The position numbers were made by a program, and so were the translations under genes. A stretch of DNA of 21,478 nucleotides from Fragilaria radians. Taxonomy: Eukaryota; Bacillariophyta; Fragilariophyceae; Fragilariales; Fragilariaceae. The notes beneath the pieces are model-generated. The model was given only the letters and a program-made list of their open reading frames with translations. It was not told the origin of the DNA and searched no databases. Shown here in pieces: positions 9,177-18,544 of this stretch (its first letter is position 1; every line of letters starts with the position of its first letter). The stretch is from positions 1-21,478 of the forward strand of contig CAAAJI010000614.1 of NCBI GenBank assembly GCA_900642245.1, in the 5' to 3' direction.

Positions 9177-10490
9177 GTTGAAGAGTTTGACAGGCGATTA
9201 TGAGCTACAGATGTCGTTACTAGTGAAACGGATTGGAAGAAAGGATAATCCGTTATCTATTGAAGAGCTTGAGGAAGAATTGAATTTATGACTTGAAAGG
9301 TTTTCTACAAAACAAAATGATGATTCAGGAGAAAAATGCGCTATTCACTTTGCAGCCGTCGGAATCTATTCAGTATTGGAAAGACTTTAAAGATCTAGGC
9401 AATGACGGTGAGAGCATCAAGCAGATGAAAAGAAACGTGACAATTCAGTTTGACAGATTTTTAGTATCAAAAATAGTTATGTGCCTGTGATCAAAATGAA
9501 ACCACTGTTGAATGATGTCAGCGCTATAGTTGTTGAGTCCAAGAAGTCAAAGTCAAAAAATATTATTGATGTCAATAAACTGCATAAGGTCTTGGGTCAC
9601 TGTGGTGAGGCAAGTGCAAGATTGACCGGAAAGTCATTGGATTATGAGGTTATTGGAACATTTGATAGCTGGGAAGCTTGTTCCATCGGTAAAATAAGAC
9701 AGAAAATGTCAATAAAGACTGGAAGGGAGGCAGCTTAACAGCAGGTGAAAGACTTTATGCGGAAATAAGTTCAATTCAAGGAGTGAGTTTTGGTAGTGCA
9801 AAGGTGCGACTCTAATTGTTGATGACTTTTCGGGTTGCTGTTAGAGTCTTTTTTTGAAGACAAGTCCAAACACAAAAGAAAAGGATTATTGAGCTGAAGA
9901 ATGTCACATTTCTAAGAGTTGTTGATGCAGGTGAAAATTTTGCGAAATGCTATGCAAGCAAAAATATGTGAATGTCAATTTTGAGTATACAGATCCATAG
10001 ACTCCTGAGAGAAATGGAAAGGTGGGACGTAAGTTCCAGACACTTTAAAGAAGAATCCAAGCTATGTTGAATGATGCAGGTATTGAGGGTGATTTTGGTA
10101 AAGGTGTGTGGGCTGAGTACGCATCTATAGCTATCTATAACAAGATTACTATTAATAGTAATGTTCCAAGAGAAGACTAAAGAGTTGAAAAGACTTAAAC
10201 ATTCGGTGAAATGAGTGTTGTAACAACCAAGGTGAAGATCTAAGGGAAGCTGAATGACAGAGGAACAGTTTGTGCATTTCTTGGGTATCCGCAAAGCCAT
10301 GCAAATGATGTTTATAGAGTCTTGAATCTGAAAACAAATCATGTTGTAAAGTCAAGAGATAGCATCTGATTGAAGAAAAGTATAGAGAGTGGATCAAGTC
10401 AAAGGATAGCCTTGAGAAGGATTTACCTGATTCAGAAATTGAAAATGATGCCACGAAAGAAGAGAAGGAATCGCCAACCAAAAAGATGAA
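9177..10490 (+). pseudogene. Ty1/copia Gag-integrase relic with internal deletions
   Basis: A Gag (UBN2-type) piece starts near 9180: LTGDYELQMSLLVKRIGRKD with IEELEEELNL, to about 9345. Zinc knuckles and the protease DSGA are absent, but the segment after the protease is present (TIQFDRFLVSK near 9440, then KMKPLLNDVSAIVVES near 9495). The pre-integrase zinc domain follows: VNKLHKVLGHCGEASARLTG near 9570, and CSIGKIRQKM near 9680. Integrase pieces follow: TPERNGKV near 10005, IQAMLNDAGIEGDFGKGVWA near 10048-10110, and KLNDRGTVCAFLGYPQSHAN with DVYRVLNLKTNHVVKSRDSI near 10249-10370. Many stops and shifts occur throughout. Reverse transcriptase and RNase H are not found, and no LTR pair was recognised. 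Confidence 0.85.
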
Positions 10491-10591
10491 ATAGTTAACA
10501 ATTAATGCATATTAGCAATTACAATTTAAGTGTGAAGAGGTAATTTAAGATGCTTCATTGAAAATAACCTAACTGCCACAAAGTATTGCCT

Positions 10592-10908
10592 GATTACTGT
10601 ATATTTTTAAATCACTTCCCAGGTATAACGATATCCATCAACAACAATTAGCCACATTTGGAGAGAGGCTACAACAAGGTATTTATGAGGATAGGGTCAA
10701 TGACTTACCTGTTGTAAAGTACACTCCCATTTTTAAAGTTGTATCTTTCAAAGAATTCTTTGAAACCTTCAAGAAAAAGCCGAAACAATGATATTTTGCC
10801 AAAGACAAATGACCAGAGGGCGTAGATGCCGTATTTTGGCCATATTCCTTGATGCTTACATTTGTCTTAGGTAATTGCAACAATCACCCAATTGGAAGAG
10901 CATTCTAA
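10592..10908 (+). other. Unassigned protein-like open stretch, two internal stops
   Basis: From about 10592 a + frame without an ATG reads RYNDIHQQQLATFGERLQQG, then FKVVSFKEFFETFKKKPKQ, stop, YFAKDK, stop, PEGVDAVFWPYSLMLTFVLG, and ends at a TAA near 10908. The amino-acid texture (amphipathic, Lys/Glu-rich, then hydrophobic) looks like a decayed coding sequence rather than noise. It does not match copia RT, although it directly follows a copia relic. No family assigned; it may be a captured host-gene fragment. Confidence 0.25.
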
Positions 10909-11459
10909 TATGAAAGTACAACTATAACTCAGACATTTCTACCCAAATTGGATGCCTAGCCCATGTTTTCACTAATCACAATGGCAACAATACAGGAAAA
11001 AGGAGCGCAATAGCCAAAGTTGATATATGCATCAGATTATCGCCACATCATGCATGCTACAGTGGGAAAGAGTCAGGACTAACAATCTGCTGGTATACAA
11101 CTTGTTTCATTGATTACTTACTATGTAATCCTTCCAAGTCATTCTACAAAATTAAATTCCTTTCTTGATTGCGCTATCAGTCATTCTAAAGATGCAATTA
11201 ATTCACATAATAATGCACATAATGTACATTATTTGTAAATAGTTTGACACATGAAAGATTCAATATGTTTTTCTTCTTTCCTACTTGAATTGGACTTGTG
11301 GAACTATAATCTGTTTGCTTGAAGCGTAAGAATCCATATAGGAAGAACTTGTTAAATCTTCTTTCTTGCGATTTGTCCAATATCTAGACATCTCTACACT
11401 ACTAAAACAGTTTCTCATTCGATCTGGTCTTCACCCGGCACCCGTTTTAACCCTTACCC
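10909..11459. other. No gene recognised
   Basis: AT-rich DNA. Weak + strand continuation of the previous stretch is possible to about 11100. A TGACGTAAC word (on the - strand, 11460-11470 region) resembles a bZIP/CRE-type site, of the kind known as CO2/cAMP-responsive elements in diatoms, but a single word is weak evidence. Confidence 0.2.
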
Positions 11460-11995
11460 TGTTACGTCACAGAGCAAGAATACTCGAAAAGCGAGCAAGT
11501 ACAAGTACAAAGGTTATAGTCGGGTCAACAAAAATCGCTAGGGTAAATTAATGCTGTACCTTTCCATCAGCTGATCTTAAAATAATAATTCGATTCTATG
11601 GTCCTCAAAAGTTCTAGACGAGAATACTGGCCACATTTTCAATTGTAAATGACTGATTGTTTAAAAGCATTTGTCATGCAATGCTATTGAAATGTTCATT
11701 GCGATTCATTGAATTTTCTTTAAGATATTGGAAATTTCAATTATTTATATGTTTCTTTGTTAACGTCTAATTATGATGTTTGGAATAGCTGTTATTATAC
11801 TAATCCTTCTTTTGTCTAAATTTCATAAAAGTAAAGAATACAACAAATTAAAGTTGACAAAACAATGATATATCCTTTACACCAACAACAACATTTTTTG
11901 ATTTTTTCGCTACATCTTTGATTTTCCAATAGCAGTAACAATCTTTTGACGTTACAATTACAGAAGGAAAATAACAGCGGAAAAGCTAAAATGTA
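11460..11995 (+). repeat. Diverged direct duplication, copy A
   Basis: Non-coding block related in the same orientation to 12290-12720. Shared landmarks: AATACTCGA with CTAGGG near 11481-11545 versus 12305-12375; CTAATCCTTCTTTTGTC near 11800 versus TTAATCCTTCATTTGTC near 12508; CAACAACAACATT followed by GATTTTTTC near 11885-11910 versus 12595-12625; and AGCAGTAA near 11930 versus 12640. The offset falls from about 824 to about 710, so copy A holds about 110 bp not in copy B. No gene sits in or directly after copy A. Confidence 0.6.
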
Positions 11996-12289
11996 ACTTT
12001 AAACTTAATAATATGAAGAAAAAAGGAGCAATGTCTACTTTTACACTTTTCTGATATCATCCATAATGAATCAATGATATAATATTTGGAATCAATGAGG
12101 CAGTCCTGTGAGATTGAACACTTTGAAGATTCCAATGTCATGTTCAAGTAGTAAACTCAAATACAATAAATTTCTAACCTGCAAACTCTGTATTAACAGA
12201 TGACAAGCATAAAATCCATGTCATATTATTTTTTGGAAATTTACAATCGGAAATTCATAGAAAATTATTGGGAAATAATTCTGTGTTAT

Positions 12290-12720
12290 GTTCGCTAGTA
12301 CATGAATACTCGAGTAAGTGATCTAACACGAGTACAGAGTATACAGACTGCGCGACTAAAATCACTAGGGATAAACTATTCCATTAAAAAAACTTTGTAG
12401 AGTAGCAATTATTATTCCATTATATTCGTCAAAATTATACTGGTTTCAACGGCATTGATTATATGTAACAATTATATTAGTAAATGTTTAGGATGCATTT
12501 TATCATGTTAATCCTTCATTTGTCTCAATTTCTTGAGCTTTCATACAAATAATGAATCCACAGAACTTAAGTTAACAAAAAAATTAAATTTTCATCAACA
12601 ACAACATTATTGTGATTTTTTTCACTTTATCTTCCAAGAACAGCAGTAATATTTGATGCTTCAATAACAGTAGCAATAATGACTTCTACAACTGCAACAG
12701 CAGAAAAATCAAAATCGAAT
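12290..12720 (+). repeat. Diverged direct duplication, copy B, upstream of the DUF6824 gene
   Basis: Partner of copy A (see there for landmarks). It ends about 330 bp before the DUF6824 start codon, so it may include distal promoter DNA. The landmark order is conserved, which argues for one duplication followed by long divergence rather than for scattered simple repeats. Confidence 0.6.
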
Positions 12721-13049
12721 TTCGCAATCGCCAACTACCGTGAGAAAAAAATTCAATTCTTGGTTAACTCGTAACACAAAGTACTAACTTGATGACCAAT
12801 CTCTGAGTAAGTAAAATAGGTAATTCGACTCCGGCGGGCAATTAGCCAGGAAAGATGCGAAGAGTATTAGTTCTGCTTTGGTAGTGCAACGACACGTCGC
12901 TTGCAAAACAAGAATTAACTTTAATGTGGTTGTAATCATGCTTTTTTGACACGACCATTCCTTTTCTTAGTCACGCAGCAACGCGACGTCGGTGTTCACA
13001 TTTGCATGATCTCATAATTGCTTTTCGTTGTATCATCACAAACCGAAAG
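12721..13049 (+). promoter_or_regulatory. Probable promoter and 5' UTR region of the DUF6824 gene
   Basis: Non-coding and less AT-rich than the surroundings, with ACGT-core words near 12893 (CACGTCGC) and 12983 (GCGACGTCGG) that could bind bZIP-type factors. No TATA box is convincing. The transcription start cannot be placed from sequence alone. Confidence 0.3.
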
Positions 13050-14117
13050 ATGAAGCAAACACAAAATATTATCATTGCATCAAGATCCATAATAAACGAT
13101 GATGGCAACAAACCTGTGAATGAGATTGACGCGAATGATATCCTTTTTGGGCGTGGATCTGCGTTTTACAACAATCCTGGGAATGTTGCCTTTCGCAAAA
13201 TGATACATGTAGAGCTTGTAAAATATTCGATTCACGCTCCAAGATCTGTCAAAGGAGATATCATTCAATCTTTGATAGCTAAAGCAAAGGAACAGGGAAG
13301 ACGATTTTTGGTTTGTTCCATGGAAAATGGCATTTGGGTTGAAGCTCATCCTCGTTTGATTCGATCTAAAGTTAGTCATGCGCTACGAGACGCACGTCAT
13401 GCGATACTTGATAATGCAACCCCAAGGAAAACAAATTTAATGCATGGCAAAAGATTGAGACAGAAGCACCTATCAGTTTTGAATCAAACTAGGAATTCAA
13501 ATCCTTTCAGTAGCCAACAAAACTGTAATTTACTATCCGAAAATATTGAAAGAAAGAAAGTCCCTCCATCAAAAGCAAGTTCGATGAAAGTGAAGTATAA
13601 CTACGGGTACAAATCATATGCTGAGTTGAGTGCTAGCGATCAAGGCAATGACATTTCCTCACCGGTAAAGACCAATTTTGTCAGTAAAAACAATTTCCAT
13701 AGTATGACAGTCAAAAGGTAAGTTTCAAGTTATCAAAATGGGCAAGATATCAATACAAAATAATCAAATCAACAATTTTCACGATTCATTTATTTCAGTA
13801 CAAACAAGGAGTGTTCGAAGCACAATAATTACGACGCCTCGCTCATTTTATCTCCATCTCATGCTAAATCCTGCTCTCGACCGGCATCAGATCTACCGCT
13901 ATGCTTAACGCCAAAATCTCATAATGATGATATGCTTGTATATGCTAAGAGTCTCCTTGCATTATCAACACGTCATCGACCCAATCTCAATAGGGAAAAA
14001 TCTATTTCCAATAATACCACCTGCTCCCATACCTTGGAAAATAATGAGTCATGGATAAAGATGGGATATAAGTTATCATTATTACCGACAGAAATTTGGT
14101 GTCAGGGATCATCTTGA
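13050..14117 (+). CDS. DUF6824-domain protein, two exons
   Basis: Exons 13050-13717 and 13799-14117 join in phase (codon AG|T) across an 81-nt intron and encode about 328 residues ending at TGA 14115-14117. The start is the first in-frame ATG at 13050; the frame is open a little further upstream but has only a TTG there. Residues about 27-120 form a DUF6824-type domain: NDILFGRGSAFYNNPGNVAF with R after it, then the RSVKGDIIQSLIAKAKEQGR segment, RFLVCSMENGIWVEA, and KVSHALRDAR. Known for the family: it is greatly expanded in diatoms and its function is not established; some members have been suggested to be regulatory or nuclear, which I cannot confirm here. The rest of the protein is polar, basic and low in hydrophobics, and lacks a signal peptide or membrane segment, which fits a soluble or nuclear protein. 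It has no frameshifts, unlike its neighbours. Confidence 0.85.
13718..13798 (+). other. Intron of the DUF6824 gene
   Basis: Begins GTAAGT and ends TATTTCAG, 81 nt. Without splicing the frame stops at TAA 13719-13721, right at the donor. With splicing the frame stays open for a further 105 codons, so the intron is well supported. Confidence 0.85.
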
Positions 14118-14559
14118 TGACTGACTAGAAAAGTAGCAGAAAATTGAGAGCTTGTTGGATGTAAAAATTAGAAAAATTTCACATCTATCTTCTTGAAAAT
14201 TCAACAGTCTTTAGCAAACCTCCTACTCTGACTCTCCTCATGTATTAGGATTGATGATTGAGGAAACTTTGATACTATTAGGATTGATGATTGAGGAAAC
14301 CTTGATACTACTACGATGATACTTGTAAAGCATATCAAATTTCATCTCTAAATAAATTAACAGTTCTGGCATGACCATGCTTATAATAATGAAAATGCTG
14401 AAAGTCTCAATGCATGCCTTTTTGTGAATAGAATGCTGCAATCTAAGACATGAAGATTACTTTTCCTGCATATAATACTATTATCTAACCGTCACACCAT
14501 ACCAGTTTTGCAATGACAGTAGAAAATTAAGGAACAAGGCAATTTTGCAACAACAGTAG
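14118..14559. other. 3' flank of the DUF6824 gene, non-coding
   Basis: Apart from the 33-bp tandem repeat listed separately, no feature is seen. It should include the 3' UTR and polyadenylation region of the DUF6824 gene. Confidence 0.35.
14243..14308 (+). repeat. 33-bp tandem repeat, two copies
   Basis: Two adjacent 33-nt units (14243-14275 and 14276-14308), starting TATTAGGATTGATGATTG, differ at one base (ACTTT versus ACCTT). The near-identity shows a recent local duplication, in contrast to the decayed surroundings. Confidence 0.85.
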
Positions 14560-15605
14560 TAACGCTACATCAAGTGATGTAAAAATGTATGAAATAATAT
14601 ACGTTGCATTCACAAGTAGATGCAAACGCAATTCAAGTATACCGATTGCAAAGTTATAAGTTAACTCACTAAAATCGATCTTGGCAATCTTTCTACTCTT
14701 TAAAACTTCAATCTTCTTTCCAAATGGTGAAAGTCTCAAAGCTTGTGCTAAGTGCCTAAAATGGTGATTTTGTTGTGGGGTATCTTCTGCTGTGAATTCA
14801 AACTTAATATTTATTTTCCAGTCTGCACTATCAATTCTCTTCTGTAACCCAATGTTTTCACCAGCATTATCCAGATGTATATATATCACAGGCTTTCATC
14901 CTGGTGCCACTTTTAAAACAAGATGCATGCAGGCACTACCATACCATCTTTAAACTCATAAAATTTAGAAACTTGAGCTGTGTGAACTCATCAACTATTA
15001 TTCTCCAATGTTGTCTCAAAACTTTAGGTCCAACCATAGGATGCTTAATCCTGACCAAATTAAGGAAGATTCTCTCATTAGGCTTCTCTGATTGCACATG
15101 TAATTCAATAGTACCTTTAAAATTTTGGCATCCCAAATCTTGGTTAACTTTCTTGTGAGTTCTTCATTTTCATGTCCTATCTCACTGAAAAGCTCCTCAG
15201 CATACTCATTATACACTTGAATTGTTGGACAACCTTTAATTGATGGCTTCATGACCACCATGGATCCTGTAGAATGAGCTAAAGCACCAGAGTCTGAAAA
15301 AACTTGGATCTCCCAAAATAAGTGTGTCCTTGTTAAATGATAGCTAGCATAGCATCACTTCCAGATTATTTCCTTGACATAACTGTTGCATTCCTCCTTT
15401 TAGCCATGATTCCCAACTTTCCATCTCAACTAGTCTCATCCAGCTCATTGTCTTCTTTTTCTGGAAGTGCGGACTCCTTAGAGGATGCTACCTCAAATCC
15501 ATTCACATTTGTATATGCCTTCATTCACATAAACCATGCTTCAAACTTGGCCTAGTTACCATTAGAGGTTGGAAGTTTCACTACTACTACTCTACAATCT
15601 AATCC
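14560..15605 (-). pseudogene. Ty1/copia Gag-protease-integrase relic with internal deletion
   Basis: Read on the - strand from about 15600: a Gag N-terminal piece (VVVVKLPTSNGN, KFEAWFM, MKAYTNVNGFEVAS) to about 15390. The rest of Gag is missing. Near 15290-15250 comes the protease start DSGALAHSTGS. The pre-integrase H..GH domain follows (IGHENEELTRKLTKIWDAK, about 15180-15120). Then come integrase segments PNERIFLNLVRIKHP near 15075, HWRIIVDEFTQLKFLNF near 15010-14960, and YIHLDNAGENIG (catalytic Asp region), FEFTAEDTPQQNHH near 14890-14765. The reading breaks by frameshift after PQQNHH. In-frame stops are present in Gag. RT and RNase H are missing. The integrase type (WRI-x-VDE-x-TQ-LKF) resembles that of 5650-6180, not that of 1230-1925. 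Confidence 0.8.
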
Positions 15606-15720
15606 TATTTCCAAATCTAAAAAGCAGTCCTATTCTAACTTTGAAGTTTGTAGGAAGGCTGGAGAATTTTTATTCTAAATAAAGCCCTTGCTTATCCAAG
15701 ACAAATGGAAATCGTTAGAG

Positions 15721-15926
15721 TGTGTGTCATTTTATTCGATGAGTCTTGAATTTAAGTGTAAACTATATCTGAAAATAGTTCATTGTAGTGTGAAGCATGT
15801 GGAAATGCTATGCGACTAAAAGTGAGAAAGTATTGACAATTAGTGGAAGTAATCCGGAGTCTAGAATAGCCAATGGTTTTTGACTTTAATCTAAATTTCA
15901 ATTTATGTGAAGAGAACTTTGCAGCA
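15721..15926 (+). repeat. Left LTR of the deleted copia element
   Basis: About 206 nt, beginning TGTGTGTCATTTTA and ending TTTGCAGCA (TG...CA). It matches the right copy through landmarks such as GAAAGTATTGACAATTAGTG and CCGAGTCTAGAATA-like words. It has about 40 bp near 15735-15780 that the right copy lacks. The exact ends are inferred from where the similarity stops. Confidence 0.65.
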
Positions 15927-16022
15927 CGTTTAAATGAAAGGTTCTAGATACCCTCTTGTCTGAGCTAAGTTGTCAACTAACATTTAAATACAACATTCTC
16001 TATGGTTAAGCCTATTTTGAGA

Positions 16023-17039
16023 ATGACTGAATTTAGCGCTATTCCAGTCTTGAATATTACAGGAAAGAAAGAAGAATGGTTGACATGGAGTGAGAAGTTC
16101 TTGGCTAAGGCATAACGCATGAAGATCAGGCATTAAGGATGTCCTACTTGGTAAGCTCATAATCCCAAAGACCATGGTGAAATAAATGAGAATACGGATG
16201 AAGGAAATACAATGATAAAGATATGTAATTTGAACAAATTAGCATACACCGAGTTGATCTTATCCATTGATGTAAAGACAAGTGGTGGTAAGGTAGCATT
16301 CAACTTGTTGAATGTATGCAAGAACAAGAATCGCACTGAAGGAAATACAGCCGTGGCTTGGGAAAATTTGAAAAACATGTATGAAGCAACCTCTGCTCCT
16401 TCTCTTGTAAAACCAGAGAGATTGTCTTTACAGAGCTCATTAACCAAAAATGAAGACCCAGATGCCTGAATTATTACTCTTGAAGAGCTAAGGAGGAAGC
16501 TTGAAGACATGGGAACAATCATGACAGATGATCAGTTTATGATCCATGTGCTTAATTATCTAATCCGTGATTATGAGTTACAGATGGTGCTATTGGAAAA
16601 GAGAATGGGAAACAAATCCAACCCGCTTGAAGTCAATGAACTAGGTAAAGAATTGAATCTACATTTGGAAAGATTGTGCAATCAAAGTGAATCAAACAAT
16701 GAGAGCAAGGTAAATGAAGAACATGTTTGTTTGAGTCTCAGTTTAAAGGAAAATGTTGCAGCTGCGGTTAAATTGGTCACATGACTTTCCAATGCAAATC
16801 CAATAGGAATTCAAATGATAGGCCAAATGATGGTGTCTCTCAACCTCTCTTCTGTACATACTGCAAGAAGACAGGGCATGTAGAGACTAATTGCTTTAAA
16901 TTGATTAGAAGAGCTGAAGGAAATATTGGTGGAAATGTGAGAACAGGAGTTGCAGATGTTGTCTTTAATTCAATTTCAGAATGTTCGGAACTTTCGGACA
17001 ACATTTGGATCGGAGATAGTGGAGCGAATGCCACTATTG
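16023..17039 (+). pseudogene. Copia Gag and protease start, degenerate
   Basis: ATG at 16023 opens MTEFSAIPVLNITGKKEEWL with TWSEKFLAKA, then a TAA. Shifted frames continue: NLNKLAYTELILSIDVKTSG near 16230, AVAWENLKNMYEATSAPSLV near 16351-16410, and MIHVLNYLIRDYELQMVLLE near 16539-16598 (UBN2-type Gag). Two zinc knuckles follow: CCSCG-x-IGHMTFQC near 16754-16795 (a TAA replaces one Lys codon) and CTYCKKTGHVETNC near 16855-16896. Next is IWIGDSGAN near 17003-17030, the start of the aspartic protease with its catalytic DSGA. After that the reading goes into unrelated sequence. Confidence 0.85.
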
Positions 17040-17197
17040 TAACAGTGTGCACGATGCCCCCGATTAGGACTGTAGAAAGTATCCTAATGTAGTATAGGTG
17101 ATAGAAGTGTAATTCAATTAATTGTAATACTTTTTAGTTGTAGAACTTAACAGACTCAATCCCTCCAAGAAATCAATCTTGATCACTGAAATTTAAC

Positions 17198-17242
17198 CGC
17201 ACTGTTAGTTTCATCAACTAACCTATGGGTTTAGTTAGTGCG
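17198..17242 (+). repeat. Nested inverted-repeat structure
   Basis: The outer stem is CGCACT (17198-17203) with AGTGCG (17237-17242). Directly inside lies a perfect hairpin, GTTAGTT (17204-17210), loop TCATC, AACTAAC (17216-17222). The AACTAACC strand can instead pair with the GG-(G)-TTTAGTT segment at about 17227-17235, so two hairpins exclude each other. Seen in sequence; any function is unknown. Confidence 0.5.
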
Positions 17243-17292
17243 TTGAATATTTGAAGTTCGACCTTCTTGTCTAACCCAAGTATTTAAGTTAA

Positions 17293-17367
17293 CATATTTC
17301 ATTTTCCTTTAAGCAATTCTTAAGATAAACTATTCTGAGGTTAGTGGGTTCAAACCTCACAAATATA
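17293..17367 (+). ncRNA. tRNA-like remnant (T arm/B box with candidate acceptor stem)
   Basis: GTGGG-TTCAAAC-CTCAC at 17344-17360 folds as a TPsiC arm (5-bp stem with one G-T pair, 7-nt loop of TTCRANY type) and contains a good pol III B-box word. Seven bases after it (AAATATA) can pair with CATATTT at 17293-17299 (six of seven), giving tRNA-like length. The D arm and a U33-containing anticodon loop are not convincing, so this is not called a tRNA gene. A tRNA-derived SINE head or chance are alternatives. Confidence 0.25.
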
Positions 17368-17394
17368 TTTCCTTTTTATCATCGCAGTCCGCAT

Positions 17395-18022
17395 GTTGAA
17401 AGTGATAAAGGTCTTTTTGACATTAATGAGATGTCAGAAGGCATCACAGTGGGAAATGGAAAGACCATGGAAGCTACTAAGCTTGGAAATCTTAGATGTG
17501 CAGTTGAGCTGGTCAATGGAAAGACTTTTTAAGTTGTGCTCCAAGATGTAAAATATGAACCTGAGCCTTGGGTGAATCTGTTCAACATAAAGAAAGCATT
17601 CAAGAGTGGTTTCAAGGTTGGAAATGATGGTTTATTATTCACCTAGTAAGGGAAGAACAACCCTATCATATGGCAGACTTTTAAATACTAAAAATTGTTT
17701 TGTGTCAGGTGCCAAGCTCAATCCAATTTCCATTGAATTGGCAGGCTCAGTAATTGATCCAGAAGGATCTGAAATGAAGGTTGATATCAACATGGTTCAC
17801 AAGATAGTTGAACACTATGGAGAGGAATCATTGAGAGCAACAGCAAAGCAATATGATTGGACACTTTCTGGATAATTAGAGGTGTGTGAGGAATGTGCCT
17901 TTGCAATGGCAAGGCAGAAAAACACAAGTAGCATCTCAAAAGGAGGAAGCAAGAATCCAGGAGAAGCAAAAATTTATATAGACATCAGCTCTAATACAGG
18001 TGAGAGTATTGCAGGTTCCAAG
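17395..18022 (+). pseudogene. Copia protease remainder and pre-integrase zinc domain
   Basis: HVESDKGLFDINEMSEGITV and GNGKTMEATKLGNLRCAVEL (about 17395-17510) continue the protease, then a TAA. VVLQDVKYEPEPWVNLFNIK near 17533-17592 follows, then a frameshift. KIVEHYGEESLRATAKQYDW near 17800-17860 and VCEECAFAMARQKN near 17881-17922 form the H...H-C..C pre-integrase zinc domain (His of the GH pair is HY here). EAKIYIDISSNTGESIAG follows near 17960-18010, where an intact element would enter the integrase core, but the right LTR begins instead. Confidence 0.8.
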
Positions 18023-18188
18023 TGTGTGTTATTTTAGTTTATTGTAGTTTGAAACATGTGGAAGTGTAAAGCTATTATAAAGGCGAGAAAGTATTGACAA
18101 TTAGTGGTGATAATCCAGAGTCTAGAATAACAAAATCTGTCTGTAATTTAATCTAAATTACAAATGTATGTGATGTGACTTTGCAACA
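18023..18188 (+). repeat. Right LTR of the deleted copia element
   Basis: About 166 nt, beginning TGTGTGTTATTTTAG and ending TTTGCAACA. It shares GAAAGTATTGACAATTAGTG and CAGAGTCTAGAATA with the left copy and lacks about 40 bp found there. Confidence 0.65.
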
Positions 18189-18544
18189 GGAAGTATTTTG
18201 GAAGATAACAAAAATCCATGGACGGAATATAAGTCTCCTATTGGAATGAAAAAATAACCCTCCTGCATCTCCACGTAGGAAATCACTAATGTAACCTTTC
18301 ACAGTAATGTTGAAGCCAGTTTCTACCATCCTCTAAATTGTTTGATCAAGATCTGATGGATCACGACCAGATTCATCTTTCCGAATTCCGAAAAGTTCAT
18401 AAAAGTTTTTTTTGGGTTGTTTTGGTACACAAAAGGGCGATTAAATGCGTAAGAAATGAACGATGAAAATATTACTGCTGTTATCTTAATTTCATTGACA
18501 ACCTTAAACATTAAGGACAGAATTGAGGGAACAGTCATCCTGCA
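18189..18544 (+). promoter_or_regulatory. Upstream region of the LRR gene
   Basis: About 355 bp between the right LTR and the LRR start codon, presumably containing promoter and 5' UTR. No TATA box or other specific motif is convincing. The LTR lies close enough to have supplied or altered promoter DNA, which is inference. Confidence 0.35.

Larger units (their letters stand above)
17040..17394. other. About 350 bp of foreign sequence splitting the protease region
   Basis: The protease reading stops making sense soon after DSGAN and resumes at HVESDKGLFDINEMSEGITV near 17395, exactly the segment expected next. The DNA between is non-coding, rich in small inverted repeats, and contains tRNA-like elements near its right end. 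An insertion is likely. The borders are approximate and no terminal repeats or target duplication could be fixed. Confidence 0.5.
15721..18188 (+). mobile_element. Deleted, non-autonomous copia element bounded by related direct repeats (LTRs)
   Basis: Two direct repeats (15721-15926 and 18023-18188) flank a decayed Gag, the start of protease and the pre-integrase domain, all on +. The integrase core, RT and RNase H are absent: the pre-integrase reading runs straight into the right repeat. The protease part is split by foreign DNA (about 17040-17394). No clear target-site duplication is seen at the assumed ends. The divergence between repeats (indel of about 40 bp plus many substitutions) shows an old insertion. 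It resembles the LTR-gag-LTR (TR-GAG) deletion derivatives known from plants, but its own gag is broken. Confidence 0.7.

Noticed and set aside
9950..10481. Overlapping - strand ORFs of 130 and 109 codons
   Set aside because: Opposite the + strand integrase relic, where motifs such as GVWAEY and LNDRGT are clear.
14243..14308. CRISPR-like repeats
   Set aside because: Two directly adjacent 33-bp units without spacers; a tandem duplication in eukaryotic DNA.
17252..17266. Second B-box-like word GAAGTTCGACCTTC
   Set aside because: Stem of only 4 bp and no matching acceptor or A box at tRNA spacing; probably chance beside the better T arm at 17344.
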